NCBI GenBank assembly: GCA_036311285.1
Contig: JAXJQF010000027.1
Location: 1 to 15,951 of the forward strand
Origin: JAXJQF01 sp036311285
GTDB taxonomy: Bacteria > Pseudomonadota > Gammaproteobacteria > Enterobacterales > Succinivibrionaceae
Direction of reading: 5' to 3'
DNA length: 15,951 nt
The translations under genes were made by a program, and so were the position numbers. The notes under the pieces were generated by a model that saw only the letters and a list, made by a program, of their open reading frames with translations, made no database searches and was not told where the DNA came from. Positions within the stretch are counted from its first letter, which is position 1, and each line of letters opens with the position of its first letter. Positions 4,623 to 12,795 of this stretch are shown in pieces.

Positions 4623-7253
4623 ATGTCAAAATCATTAGTAATAGTCGAATCACCGGCTAAGTCTAAAACTATAAACAAATATTTAGGTAGTAACTACATT
4701 GTAAAGGCAAGTATTGGTCACATACGAGATCTTCCTTCTGGTCAAGTAAAAGCAGCAGCTACAAAGACTCGTGCTAAGAATCAATCTGAAAAGGACCTTA
4801 AACTTTTTAATAGAATGGGAATAAATCCTGAAGCTGGTTGGAATCCTCAGTATGAAATCATGCCAGGAAAAGAAAAAACAGTTGCAGAATTAGTTAAATT
4901 AGCAAAAGAAGCAGACTATGTTTATTTAGCAACGGACTTGGATAGAGAAGGGGAAGCTATTGCTTGGCATTTACAAGAAGTTATTGGCTTGCCTAAAGAA
5001 AAGTTTAAGCGTGTTGTTTTTAATGAAATTACAAAGACAGCAATTCAGGAAGCATTTAAAAATCCGAGCAGTTTAAACATGGATATGGTTAATGCTCAAC
5101 AGACTAGAAGATTTTTAGACCGTGTTGTAGGTTTTATGGTTTCTCCTGTTCTATGGGAAAAGGTTGGAAGAGGTTTAAGTGCTGGCCGAGTTCAATCTGT
5201 AGCTGTACGTCTGATTGTAGAAAAGGAAAAAGAAATTAAAGCGTTTGTTCCTGAAGAATATTGGAACATTGCTGCAAATTTATCTTATAACAAGCAAAAA
5301 TTTAATTGTTTATTGTTCAAATACAAGAATCAAGAGTTTAAGTCTTTAAATAAAGAACAAACAGATAAGCATTTAGAAGCTTTAAAGAATGAAAAATATG
5401 TAGTATCAAGTTCTGAACAAAAGGATAAGGAAGTTAAGAGTCCAAGACCTTTTACAACATCTACAATGCAACAGGCTGCATCAACAGTATTAAGATTTAG
5501 CGTTAAGAAAACAATGATGATAGCTCAATCATTGTATGAACGTGGTTTTATTACTTATATGCGTACAGACTCATTAAATTTAAGTACTGATGCATTAAAT
5601 AGTATTAGAGAACATATTAAGAATAACTATGGTGAATCTTATTTACCAGCTAAGGCAAAGTATTATGCATCTAAGGCAAATGCTCAAAATGCCCATGAAG
5701 CAATTCGTCCAACTGATGTAAATTGTCCAGAATCAAAGCTTGCTGAACTAGATAAAGATTCAAAGGCTCTTTATAAGTTAATTTTAAATAGAGTAATTGC
5801 ATGTCAGATGAATGATGCAATTGTAACTCATAAGGAAATTACAATAGATGCAGGTGATTATAAATTCAAGTTATCCGGTAAGTTATTAAAATTTAACGGA
5901 TGGATGTGTTTAGATGCAGTTCAAAAAGATTATGATTTACCGGCAATGAATGTAGGTGATGAATTAAGTTTAATTGAATTACAACCGTCACAACATTTTA
6001 CAAGAGCACCGTCAAGATATACAGAAGCTTCATTAGTTGCTGAGTTAGAAAAGAGAGGTATCGGTAGACCTTCTACTTATGCAGCAATCATTTCTACAAT
6101 TCAAGAAAGAGGTTATGTAAAGATTGACCAAAGAAGATTTTTTGCAGAAAAGATTGGAGAAATTGTAACATCTCGTTTAAATCAGAGCTTTAGTGAGTTA
6201 ATGGATTATGACTTTACTAAGGATATGGAATCAAAACTTGATGCGATTGCTGAAGAACATTTAAATTGGATTGAATGTTTAGATGATTTCTATGCTCATT
6301 TGAAAAAGCAACTTGATATTGCAAGACAAAAGGCTGATGAAGGTGGAATGGAAAATAATAAGCTGGTTGAAACAACTATAAAATGTCCAGACTGTTCAAG
6401 CCCAATGGTTATTCGTAATGCTACAACAGGTGTGTTCTTATCTTGTTCAAGTTACAATGGAAAAGGTAAGACAGCTAAGGATAGTTGTAAGAAAACATTA
6501 AACTTAATTTCAGAAAATGAACTTCCAATATTTACAAATGGAGATGAGGATGATGAATCTGAAAGTAAATATTTAAGATCAAAGCATCGTTGTAAGCTTT
6601 GTGGTGCAACAATGGATAGTTATATCTTAAATGAAAATACTAAGGTTCATATCTGTGCTAATAATCCTGATTGTGAAGGATATGAAATTGAAGAAGGTGA
6701 ATTTAAGTTTAAGAGTACAGAAGGTCCTACAATCATTTGTGATAAGTGTGGCGAGAAGATGGTGTTGAAATCAGGTCGCTTCGGTAACTACATGGATTGT
6801 ACAAATGAAAATTGTAAGAATACCCGTAAGATTTTAAAGAATGGTGAAGTAGCTCCTCCAAAAGAAGAACCTGTTGAGTTTAAGGATTTAATTTGCTCAG
6901 ATGGTAAGTCATACTATGTATTAAGAGATGGGGCTTCAGGTGTGTTCTTAGCATCAAGTGCTTTCCCTAAAGTTAGAGAAACAAGACAACCTACTGTAAA
7001 GGAATTAAAGGCACATGCTGATTTGCTTCCTGAGAAGTTTAAGTATTTAACTTTAGCTCCAGAACAGGATGAGGCTGGTAATTTAACTTATGTTAAGTTC
7101 TCTCGTAAGAGTAAGCAACAATATGTGTTAGCAGAGGATGCAAATCGTAAATCTACAGGCTTTATAGCTTACTACAAGGATGGGGTTTGGGTTGTTGATG
7201 ACGAGAAGTCAAAGTCTAAAAAGACTACTAAGAAGTCAACAAAGTCTAAATAG
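4623..7253 (+). CDS. topA: DNA topoisomerase I (type IA)
   Basis: Relaxes negative supercoils by single-strand passage through a 5'-phosphotyrosine intermediate. At 876 residues it is close to E. coli TopA (865). In order: Toprim domain with E9 (VIVESPAKSK) and the acidic triad D105-L-D107-R-E109; the type IA central body with QQTRRFLDRVVGF and GLSAGRVQSVAVRL; the active-site Y312 in RGFITYMRTDS; then HEAIRPT and GIGRPSTYA. Three four-cysteine zinc ribbons start at C588 (CPDC), C657 (CKLC) and C706 (CDKC), as in enteric TopA, followed by a further C-terminal region and a Lys/Ser/Thr-rich tail. All key residues are present. The ribosome-binding site is weak (AGG eight bases before ATG). It is flanked by sohB and pnuC. 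Confidence 0.97.
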   Translation: MSKSLVIVESPAKSKTINKYLGSNYIVKASIGHIRDLPSGQVKAAATKTRAKNQSEKDLKLFNRMGINPEAGWNPQYEIMPGKEKTVAELVKLAKEADYVYLATDLDREGEAIAWHLQEVIGLPKEKFKRVVFNEITKTAIQEAFKNPSSLNMDMVNAQQTRRFLDRVVGFMVSPVLWEKVGRGLSAGRVQSVAVRLIVEKEKEIKAFVPEEYWNIAANLSYNKQKFNCLLFKYKNQEFKSLNKEQTDKHLEALKNEKYVVSSSEQKDKEVKSPRPFTTSTMQQAASTVLRFSVKKTMMIAQSLYERGFITYMRTDSLNLSTDALNSIREHIKNNYGESYLPAKAKYYASKANAQNAHEAIRPTDVNCPESKLAELDKDSKALYKLILNRVIACQMNDAIVTHKEITIDAGDYKFKLSGKLLKFNGWMCLDAVQKDYDLPAMNVGDELSLIELQPSQHFTRAPSRYTEASLVAELEKRGIGRPSTYAAIISTIQERGYVKIDQRRFFAEKIGEIVTSRLNQSFSELMDYDFTKDMESKLDAIAEEHLNWIECLDDFYAHLKKQLDIARQKADEGGMENNKLVETTIKCPDCSSPMVIRNATTGVFLSCSSYNGKGKTAKDSCKKTLNLISENELPIFTNGDEDDESESKYLRSKHRCKLCGATMDSYILNENTKVHICANNPDCEGYEIEEGEFKFKSTEGPTIICDKCGEKMVLKSGRFGNYMDCTNENCKNTRKILKNGEVAPPKEEPVEFKDLICSDGKSYYVLRDGASGVFLASSAFPKVRETRQPTVKELKAHADLLPEKFKYLTLAPEQDEAGNLTYVKFSRKSKQQYVLAEDANRKSTGFIAYYKDGVWVVDDEKSKSKKTTKKSTKSK

Positions 7254-7280
7254 ATATATTTGTTTAATGGGCTTTAAACC

Positions 7281-7310
7281 TTAATTGTTGAAAAATAGCA
7301 CATAGATAAT
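7281..7310 (+). promoter_or_regulatory. Candidate promoter for pnuC leader
   Basis: TTAATT (7281-7286), 18 bases, GATAAT (7305-7310). Transcription would begin around 7317, precisely at the first base of the hairpin described next. Alternative -10 placements (TAATAT 7307-7312 with TTGTTG 7285-7290) give a similar start. Confidence 0.35.
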
Positions 7311-7316
7311 ATTAAT

Positions 7317-7377
7317 AAATACAGCTGACAAGTTTTGCTAGTTAATTTAAGGAAGCAAGAACTCAGCTGTATTTTTT
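7317..7377 (+). terminator. Long hairpin with U-run between topA and pnuC (terminator or attenuator)
   Basis: AAATACAGCTGA (7317-7328) pairs with TCAGCTGTATTT (7363-7374), and the pairing arm runs into TTTTTT. The 34-base interior is not random: TTTTGCT (7333-7339) pairs with AGCAAGA (7354-7360, one G-U pair), with a 14-base apical loop containing TTAA repeats and AAGGA. This two-tier shape is larger than a plain terminator. It lies 40 bases ahead of pnuC's start, so it may end topA transcripts, attenuate pnuC, or both. Confidence 0.7.
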
Positions 7378-7417
7378 ATGTCTTTATGCTAATAAAACTA
7401 TCATAAAGGAGAAAAGG

Positions 7418-8125
7418 GTGAGCTTAAAAGAAATTTTTTTAAGAGAATTTCTGGGATGGAAAAGGAGTGAGGTTTTATATCTTCTTTTCTCTGTTTCCTT
7501 TATATTGGTTTTATCGTTGTCTAGAGATAGTGTATTTTCAATTATTGCAGCTGTAACAGGATGTTTTGCAGCTATATTAACAGGTCAGGGAAAATTAGGT
7601 GCATTTGTATTTGGGATAGTAAACTCTGTTCTCTATGGTTACATATCTTATAAGTATCATTACTATGGGGAGGTGTTGTTAAAGTTTTTAGTGTTCATCC
7701 CTTTAAATTTTTATGGAATATATTCTTGGAACAAAAACTTTTCTAAAACGACTCATGAAGCTATAAAGAGACATTTAACAGTCAAGAAAGGGTTTTATCT
7801 TGTATTACTAATCGCAATAGTTTCTAGTATGTTAGGGATATTTTTAAAATTTATAAATGGTAATTTGCCATTTGTTGATGCTTTCTCGACAGTACTTGCA
7901 GTGTTTGCACTAATTTTATGTATAAAGAGATACTGCGAACATTGGTTGTTATGGGTTGTGATAAATTGCGTAAATATATATTTATGGATTGTGCCATTCT
8001 TTGATAATGGCGTACAGAAACCTTATGCAATTTTATTGATGTGGATATTTTATTTAGTTAATTCAATTATTATGTATTATCGCTGGTATAGTGTTGAGAA
8101 ACTTGAAAACAAAAATGGCGGTTGA
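7418..8125 (+). CDS. pnuC: PnuC-family transporter (nicotinamide riboside or related vitamin)
   Basis: Inner-membrane facilitator that, in characterised PnuC proteins, brings in nicotinamide riboside for NAD synthesis; PnuT and PnuX relatives carry thiamine or riboflavin. The 235-residue protein has about seven hydrophobic segments. Family marks are GAFVFGIVNSVLYGYI (61-76), the aromatic NFYGIYSW block ending at W104, and RYCEHWLLWVVINCVN (171-186), which matches the ENWLLWVIIN block of E. coli PnuC. The start is GTG, six bases after AAGGAG (7406-7411); no in-frame ATG gives a better fit. It is a single gene with no NAD or thiamine genes beside it, so the substrate stays open. The structured leader upstream may regulate it. 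Confidence 0.87.
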   Translation: MSLKEIFLREFLGWKRSEVLYLLFSVSFILVLSLSRDSVFSIIAAVTGCFAAILTGQGKLGAFVFGIVNSVLYGYISYKYHYYGEVLLKFLVFIPLNFYGIYSWNKNFSKTTHEAIKRHLTVKKGFYLVLLIAIVSSMLGIFLKFINGNLPFVDAFSTVLAVFALILCIKRYCEHWLLWVVINCVNIYLWIVPFFDNGVQKPYAILLMWIFYLVNSIIMYYRWYSVEKLENKNGG

Positions 8126-8417
8126 TTTTTGTAAAAGTTTAACAAAACATGCAAATTCAATAATTACAGTCTTTATAAGTAAAGAGTAAATATACTTATT
8201 ATGAAAGGATATTCAGTATAATTATTATTTATAGTAATATTTATAGTATTATGTGTTGAATTATGAACAATAATATCTGTTAAAAACTAGCAAAAAACAT
8301 TGATTATAATGTAAAATTGCGTATGGTTGTGTGAGCATAAAAATTAAATGTAATAAAATGTATAAATAGTAAAATTACAGTATTAGAAATTTATAGAAGT
8401 AGTAAAGGTGTTTGATT
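8126..8417. other. AT-rich intergenic region before ruvA
   Basis: About 290 bases without a supported gene. A consensus -10, TATAAT, lies at 8305-8310 with only a poor -35 (TTAAAA, 8280-8285, 19-base spacer); it may be the promoter of the ruvA-to-ybgF series. A modest hairpin ATAAGTA (8175-8181) / TACTTAT (8193-8199) has no U-run. No clear terminator for pnuC is seen. Confidence 0.4.
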
Positions 8418-9035
8418 GTGATTGGAAGTTTAAGAGGCAAGATATTAGAAATTCAGGCTCCAGATATTTTGATTGAAGTAAATGGGATAGGTTATGAAGT
8501 TGCTATGCCTATGACTTCAATATACGAATTACCAAGTGTTGGTAGTGAAGCTTTTATTTACACGCATTTAAGTGTAAGAGAGGACGCTCACAGTTTATAT
8601 GGTTTTACTACAAAGGAAGCGAAACTTTTATATAGAGAGCTAGTCAAAATTAATGGTGTAGGTCCAAAACTGGCCTTAGCTGTATTGTCTGCTTATACTC
8701 CTGATCAATTTGTGATGGCTATAAAGAAAGAGAATTTAGCACAGATTGTAAAGATCCCAGGGGTAGGTAAAAAGACAGCTGAAAGATTATTAATTGAGTT
8801 AAAAGACAGGTTAGCAAACTTTAATGTAGTTTCGTCAGAAACAGTTGATACATTAACTGCAGAAAACGATGATAATGCTAGAGTTGTAATTGATGTTGAT
8901 ATTGAAAATCAAGCAGTTATTGCTTTAGTTGGCTTGGGCTTCAAGCAACAGCAAGCTGAAACTATGGTTCGTAAGAACTATAAAGATGGCATGAAAGTAG
9001 AAGATATTATTAGAGAATCATTAAAAAATAACTAA
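8418..9035 (+). CDS. ruvA: Holliday junction branch migration protein RuvA
   Basis: Tetrameric Holliday-junction binder that loads the RuvB motor. From the GTG at 8418 the protein is 205 residues and begins MIGSLRGKI, the standard RuvA start; a TTG six bases upstream (8412) lies only three bases from the AAAGG site and is less likely. Domain I is the OB fold with the acidic pin E55-D56 (REDAHSLYGF). Domain II has two helix-hairpin-helix motifs, NGVGPKLALAVL (about 79-90) and IPGVGKKTAERLL (113-125). A flexible linker and the RuvB-binding domain III (about 155-205) follow. ruvB starts 19 bases downstream. ruvC, often just upstream in related genomes, is absent from this window. Confidence 0.96.
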   Translation: MIGSLRGKILEIQAPDILIEVNGIGYEVAMPMTSIYELPSVGSEAFIYTHLSVREDAHSLYGFTTKEAKLLYRELVKINGVGPKLALAVLSAYTPDQFVMAIKKENLAQIVKIPGVGKKTAERLLIELKDRLANFNVVSSETVDTLTAENDDNARVVIDVDIENQAVIALVGLGFKQQQAETMVRKNYKDGMKVEDIIRESLKNN

Positions 9036-9054
9036 AATCAAATAAGGAGAAAGA

Positions 9055-10074
9055 ATGGCTATAGAAGCAGATAGATTGGTAGCAATTGAAAGTCATGGAA
9101 AGGAAGAAGAAAACATTGATCGCGCGATTCGCCCTAAGATGTTATCAGACTATGTTGGACAGGATGATGCAGTAGAACAATTAAGGATATCTATTCAGGC
9201 GGCAAAGAAGCGAGATGAACCTTTAGACCATGTTTTAATATTTGGACCTCCAGGGTTGGGAAAAACAACTATTGCAAGTATTATTGCAAATGAGATGAAT
9301 GTTAATTTTGTGGCAACAAGTGGTCCAGTATTAGAAAAGAAAGCTGATTTAGCCGCTTTATTAACAAAACTTTGTCCTAATGATGTATTGTTTATTGATG
9401 AAATTCATCGTTTAAATCCAATTATTGAAGAATTTTTATATCCAGCAATGGAAGATTATCGTATTGATATAATGGTTGGTGAAGGACCAAGTGCAAGCTC
9501 AATCAACTTACCAATTGCTCCATTTACTTTAATTGGAGCTACAACTAAGGCTGGAGCGTTGACCTCTCCTTTATATGATAGATTTGGTATTGTACAGAGA
9601 TTAAATTATTATTCAGTTGATGATTTAGCAACTATAGTTTCGCGTTCGGCTAAAGTGTTAAATTTAGAGATAACTGAGTCTGGTACACGCGAAATTGCAT
9701 GTCGTAGTCGTGGAACACCTCGTATTGCTAATAGGTTATTACGAAGAGTAAGAGATTACGCAGATGTGTTAAACAATGGAGAAATTTCTGAAGAGATTGC
9801 TAAAACATCGTTATCAAAACTTGATATCGATGAACGTGGCTTAGATTTTATAGATCGAAGATACATCAGAACGATTATTGATAAGTTTAATGGTGGTCCT
9901 GTTGGAGTAGAAACTATTGCAGCGATACTTGGTGAAGATAAGGAAACTATAGAGGATGTATTGGAACCATATTTAATGCAGGAAGGTTTTATACAAAGAA
10001 CTCCTAGGGGAAGAGTGGTAACGTCTGCTGCTTATGAGTATTTTGGTGAAGAGTTTCCAAAAGATAAAGAATAA
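9055..10074 (+). CDS. ruvB: Holliday junction branch migration ATPase RuvB
   Basis: Hexameric AAA+ helicase that drives branch migration with RuvA. The 339-residue protein has Walker A GPPGLGKTT (64-72), Walker B FIDEIHR with D115-E116, sensor 1 in GATTKAG, the arginine-finger region SPLYDRFG (R176), sensor 2 in RGTPRIANRLLRRVRDYA, and the C-terminal winged helix (about 265-335). Length and motifs are normal. AAGGAG lies five bases before ATG. ybgC follows after 41 bases that contain only a weak all-A/T hairpin (10076-10083 with 10095-10102). Confidence 0.97.
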   Translation: MAIEADRLVAIESHGKEEENIDRAIRPKMLSDYVGQDDAVEQLRISIQAAKKRDEPLDHVLIFGPPGLGKTTIASIIANEMNVNFVATSGPVLEKKADLAALLTKLCPNDVLFIDEIHRLNPIIEEFLYPAMEDYRIDIMVGEGPSASSINLPIAPFTLIGATTKAGALTSPLYDRFGIVQRLNYYSVDDLATIVSRSAKVLNLEITESGTREIACRSRGTPRIANRLLRRVRDYADVLNNGEISEEIAKTSLSKLDIDERGLDFIDRRYIRTIIDKFNGGPVGVETIAAILGEDKETIEDVLEPYLMQEGFIQRTPRGRVVTSAAYEYFGEEFPKDKE

Positions 10075-10115
10075 TATAATATTAAACCGATAAGAATATT
10101 ATTTAAGGATAACAA

Positions 10116-10529
10116 ATGGAAAATAAATTTAGTTTGCCTGTACGTATTTACTATGAAGACACTGACGCTGGTGGAGTTGTGTATAACGCAAACTATATTA
10201 AGTTCTTAGAACGAGCAAGAACAGAGTGGTTAAGGTTTCATGGCGTTGAACAAAGAGCTTTATTAGAAGAAGGCTATGGTTGTGTAGTTGCTAATATTGA
10301 TATTACGTTTAAGAGAGCAGCTAAGCTTGATGATGAATTATTTGTTTCTTGTGACTTAATTGAATTAAAAACAGCGTCTGCAGTTTTTGATCAAAGAATA
10401 ACTGATAAAGAAGGGAATGAATTTATTGCAGCTAAGGTAAAGATTGCGAGTGTTGATTTAAAGAGAATGCGTCCAGTTGCTTTTTTACCTTGCTTTAAGG
10501 AGGTTTTTGATAAATGTCTATTAAAATAG
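10116..10529 (+). CDS. ybgC: Tol-Pal associated acyl-CoA thioesterase YbgC
   Basis: Small cytoplasmic hotdog-fold thioesterase (4HBT family) that hydrolyses short-chain acyl-CoA and is linked to phospholipid enzymes; it is the usual first gene of the tol-pal cluster. The 137-residue protein carries the signature YYEDTDAGGVVYNANYI with catalytic Asp at D17 (D18 in E. coli), then FLERARTEWLR. AAGGA lies six bases before ATG. Its last 16 bases overlap the start of tolQ, and tolQ's ribosome-binding site is inside it, so the two are translationally coupled. Confidence 0.95.
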   Translation: MENKFSLPVRIYYEDTDAGGVVYNANYIKFLERARTEWLRFHGVEQRALLEEGYGCVVANIDITFKRAAKLDDELFVSCDLIELKTASAVFDQRITDKEGNEFIAAKVKIASVDLKRMRPVAFLPCFKEVFDKCLLK

Positions 10530-11296
10530 AAGAATCTGTTACAACTGTTAAGAGTGTGACAGAGGCAGCTGGTGAACTATCTGTAACTCAATTGATAATG
10601 GATGCTAGTCCTTTAGTTCAAGGTGTTATGTTATTCTTATTATTATTAAGTATTGTTAGCTGGACTATTATTTTTCAACGTGGCAAATATTTAAAAATGT
10701 GTAAGCAAAAGGCTACAGAGTTCGAAGAAGAGTTTTGGGGAAATATTGATTTAAATACTTTATTCCAAAAATGTAAGAATAAACCAGAATTTGAACAATC
10801 AGCGTTAGAAAAAATTTATGTTTCTGGCTTTACTGAATTTCAACGTATGTATAGACAAGGTGTTAAAAATAAGGATGCTTTGTTAGAAGGTACATATAGA
10901 AAAATGAAAGTAAGCAGTGCAAGAGAAATTGAAGAATTAGAAAATCATTTACCAACACTTGCAACTATTGGTTCAATAAGTCCATACATTGGTTTATTCG
11001 GTACAGTATGGGGAATTATGACAGCGTTTATTGCTTTGTCAGCTGTAAAGAATGCAACATTAGCAATGGTTGCACCTCCAATAGCAGAAGCGTTGATTGC
11101 AACAGCCATGGGGTTGTTTGCAGCAATTCCTGCGGTAATGTTCTATAACAGATATGCAACTAAGGTTGAAAAGCTTGAAAATCAATATTTGAACTTTATT
11201 GATGAGTTCTCAACAATCTTAAATAGAAACACTGCAGCAAATAATGCTCAGCCTACTTCTACTGCAACACCAAATTCAACTAGTACTAAATCGTAG
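10514..11296 (+). CDS. tolQ: TolQ, proton-channel subunit of the Tol-Pal motor
   Basis: Inner-membrane MotA/ExbB-family protein that, with TolR, turns proton flow into force on TolA during outer-membrane constriction. Three membrane segments: about 35-54, 150-176 (ATIGSISPYIGLFGTVWGIM) and 191-212. A long cytoplasmic loop lies between the first two, as in ExbB/TolQ. At 260 residues it is about 30 longer than E. coli TolQ; the excess is a longer N-terminus (about 30 residues before TM1) and a Thr/Ser/Asn-rich tail after residue 236. A strong AAGGAGG (10497-10503) inside ybgC lies ten bases before the ATG, which supports this start. tolR begins 11 bases later. Confidence 0.95.
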   Translation: MSIKIEESVTTVKSVTEAAGELSVTQLIMDASPLVQGVMLFLLLLSIVSWTIIFQRGKYLKMCKQKATEFEEEFWGNIDLNTLFQKCKNKPEFEQSALEKIYVSGFTEFQRMYRQGVKNKDALLEGTYRKMKVSSAREIEELENHLPTLATIGSISPYIGLFGTVWGIMTAFIALSAVKNATLAMVAPPIAEALIATAMGLFAAIPAVMFYNRYATKVEKLENQYLNFIDEFSTILNRNTAANNAQPTSTATPNSTSTKS

Positions 11297-11307
11297 GATA
11301 TTTAATT

Positions 11308-11736
11308 ATGCGTAGAACTAGAGGGAAGAATAGGCCTGTAGCTGAAATTAACGTAGTGCCTTACATTGATGTAATGATGGTACTTTTGGTTATCTTTATT
11401 GCTACAGCACCAGTTGTTATGCAAGGGGTAAAGGTTGATTTACCCCAAGCTCAATCACAAGCAATGAGTGAGGATAGTATTATTCCATTGATTTGTACAG
11501 TTGATGCAAAAGGACAATACTATGTTGAAATTGAAGGCAATGAAATGCGTGTTGGAAGTTTGCAGGCTTTAACATCTCATGTTAAGAAGCATCTAGAATA
11601 TAAACCAAATGTTCCCGTTGTAGTGCAAGGGGATGCGAAGGCTTCGTATGATAGTGTTATCCAATTAATGAATGCATTAAAAATGGCGGGAGTTGAGAGC
11701 GTTGGTTTAGTAACAGATCCTATTGATACAAAATAG
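11308..11736 (+). CDS. tolR: TolR, motor subunit with channel aspartate
   Basis: Single-span ExbD/TolR-family protein; its membrane Asp takes part in proton transfer through TolQ and its periplasmic domain contacts peptidoglycan. The 142 residues equal E. coli TolR. INVVPYIDVMMVLLVIF carries D21 (D23 in E. coli) at the start of the single membrane segment (about 19-37). The periplasmic domain (about 55-140) includes VVVQGDAKASYDSVIQLM and GVESVGLVTDP, conserved in the family. The ribosome-binding AGGA overlaps the tolQ stop codon, indicating coupling. Confidence 0.95.
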   Translation: MRRTRGKNRPVAEINVVPYIDVMMVLLVIFIATAPVVMQGVKVDLPQAQSQAMSEDSIIPLICTVDAKGQYYVEIEGNEMRVGSLQALTSHVKKHLEYKPNVPVVVQGDAKASYDSVIQLMNALKMAGVESVGLVTDPIDTK

Positions 11737-11797
11737 AGATTTGTTATAGATTGATGCCAAGACTAGATAAAAGATTATAAAATTATGGGAAATTGTT

Positions 11798-12721
11798 TTG
11801 AAAAATAATATCGTATTTTATGCCTTTTTAGCTGTGTTGATGCATGCTGTAGGGTTGTTCTTTATCTTTAATGTATTTGAGTTTGATACAGAAAAAAAAG
11901 AACCTCCTAAGAAAATCATGCACGCTAAGGTTCTTGATGTCACCAAGGTACCTGGCACTAAAGCATATAAAGAGATAGAACAACGTAAGCAACAAAAGAT
12001 AAAGGCAGAAAAGGAAAGACAAAGAAAGATTGCTGAAGAAAAAAAACGTCAAGCTGAAATAAAGAAACAAAAGGAATTAGCTGAAAAGAAACGTTTGTTA
12101 GAAGAAGCTAAGAAGAGAGATGCTGAATTAGCTTTAAAGAGAAAACAAGAAGAAGAGGAAAAGAAACGTTTAGAGGAAGAAAAACTTAAGGCTGAAGCTG
12201 AAAAGAAACGTGTTGAAGAAGAAAAAAAACGTAAAGCAGAACAAGAAAAGAAGCGCATTGAAGAAGAAAAGCGTAAGGCTGAAGAGAAGAAACGTTTAGA
12301 AGAAGAGCAAAAGAAAAAAGCTTTAGAAAAGGCAAAGCAAGAGGAATTAAGAAAACAAAAGGAAAGAGAACAAAAAAATCAAGCAGCTGAAGATGAATTG
12401 TTTGAGGAATTAGAGCATAATCCAAAAGGGGAAGGTGGTGGAACACCTATTGATAATCAAGCAATTCAGTATGGTATGATGATTAAGAATACCATTGAGG
12501 AAGCTTGGCGTATTGATTCCTCAATGAAAGGAAAGAAGGTTGTAGTATCTCTGTCTATCTCTGCTGATGGTCAAATATATAATCCAAGTTGTAAAGGAGA
12601 TACAAAGGTATGTGAATCTGCTTTAAGAGCAGTGAACTCTATATCTTTTTTACCAAAACCTCCTGCTAGTTGTAGTGATTGTAGAAGTATAAATCTTACT
12701 ATGATTCCTATGTTAAGATAA
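11798..12721 (+). CDS. tolA: TolA, periplasm-spanning tether
   Basis: Links the TolQ/TolR motor to TolB and Pal. Order: membrane segment (about 5-24), Pro/Lys region (35-40), a long helical domain II (about 55-200) made of EEKKR/EEEKRK-type repeats, a Gly-rich hinge (212-215) and the globular domain III (about 220-307) with IKNTIEEAW, ISADGQIYNPS and FLPKPP. At 307 residues it is much shorter than E. coli TolA (421), mainly in domain II. Domain III has C265, C272, C292 and C295. The start is TTG, with GGGA seven bases upstream; ATG 11785 is out of frame. The normal S-x3-H motif of TolA/TonB is A12-x3-H16 here: the His is kept, the Ser lost. Confidence 0.92.
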   Translation: MKNNIVFYAFLAVLMHAVGLFFIFNVFEFDTEKKEPPKKIMHAKVLDVTKVPGTKAYKEIEQRKQQKIKAEKERQRKIAEEKKRQAEIKKQKELAEKKRLLEEAKKRDAELALKRKQEEEEKKRLEEEKLKAEAEKKRVEEEKKRKAEQEKKRIEEEKRKAEEKKRLEEEQKKKALEKAKQEELRKQKEREQKNQAAEDELFEELEHNPKGEGGGTPIDNQAIQYGMMIKNTIEEAWRIDSSMKGKKVVVSLSISADGQIYNPSCKGDTKVCESALRAVNSISFLPKPPASCSDCRSINLTMIPMLR

Positions 12722-12795
12722 TTAAAGAAACTAACCAATGGTTTATTTGTTAAATATAAAAACAATAATATGAAAAATAAGGTTAAATAACAAAT

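Noticed and set aside
10076..10102. Hairpin between ruvB and ybgC as a terminator splitting the series.
   Set aside because: Entirely A/T stem of 8 bp without a U-run; unlikely to stop transcription.
11950..12400. Repetitive GAAGAAAAGAAACG-type DNA in tolA as a tandem repeat array or CRISPR-like structure.
   Set aside because: It is degenerate coding sequence for the TolA helical domain; units are not identical and there are no spacers.
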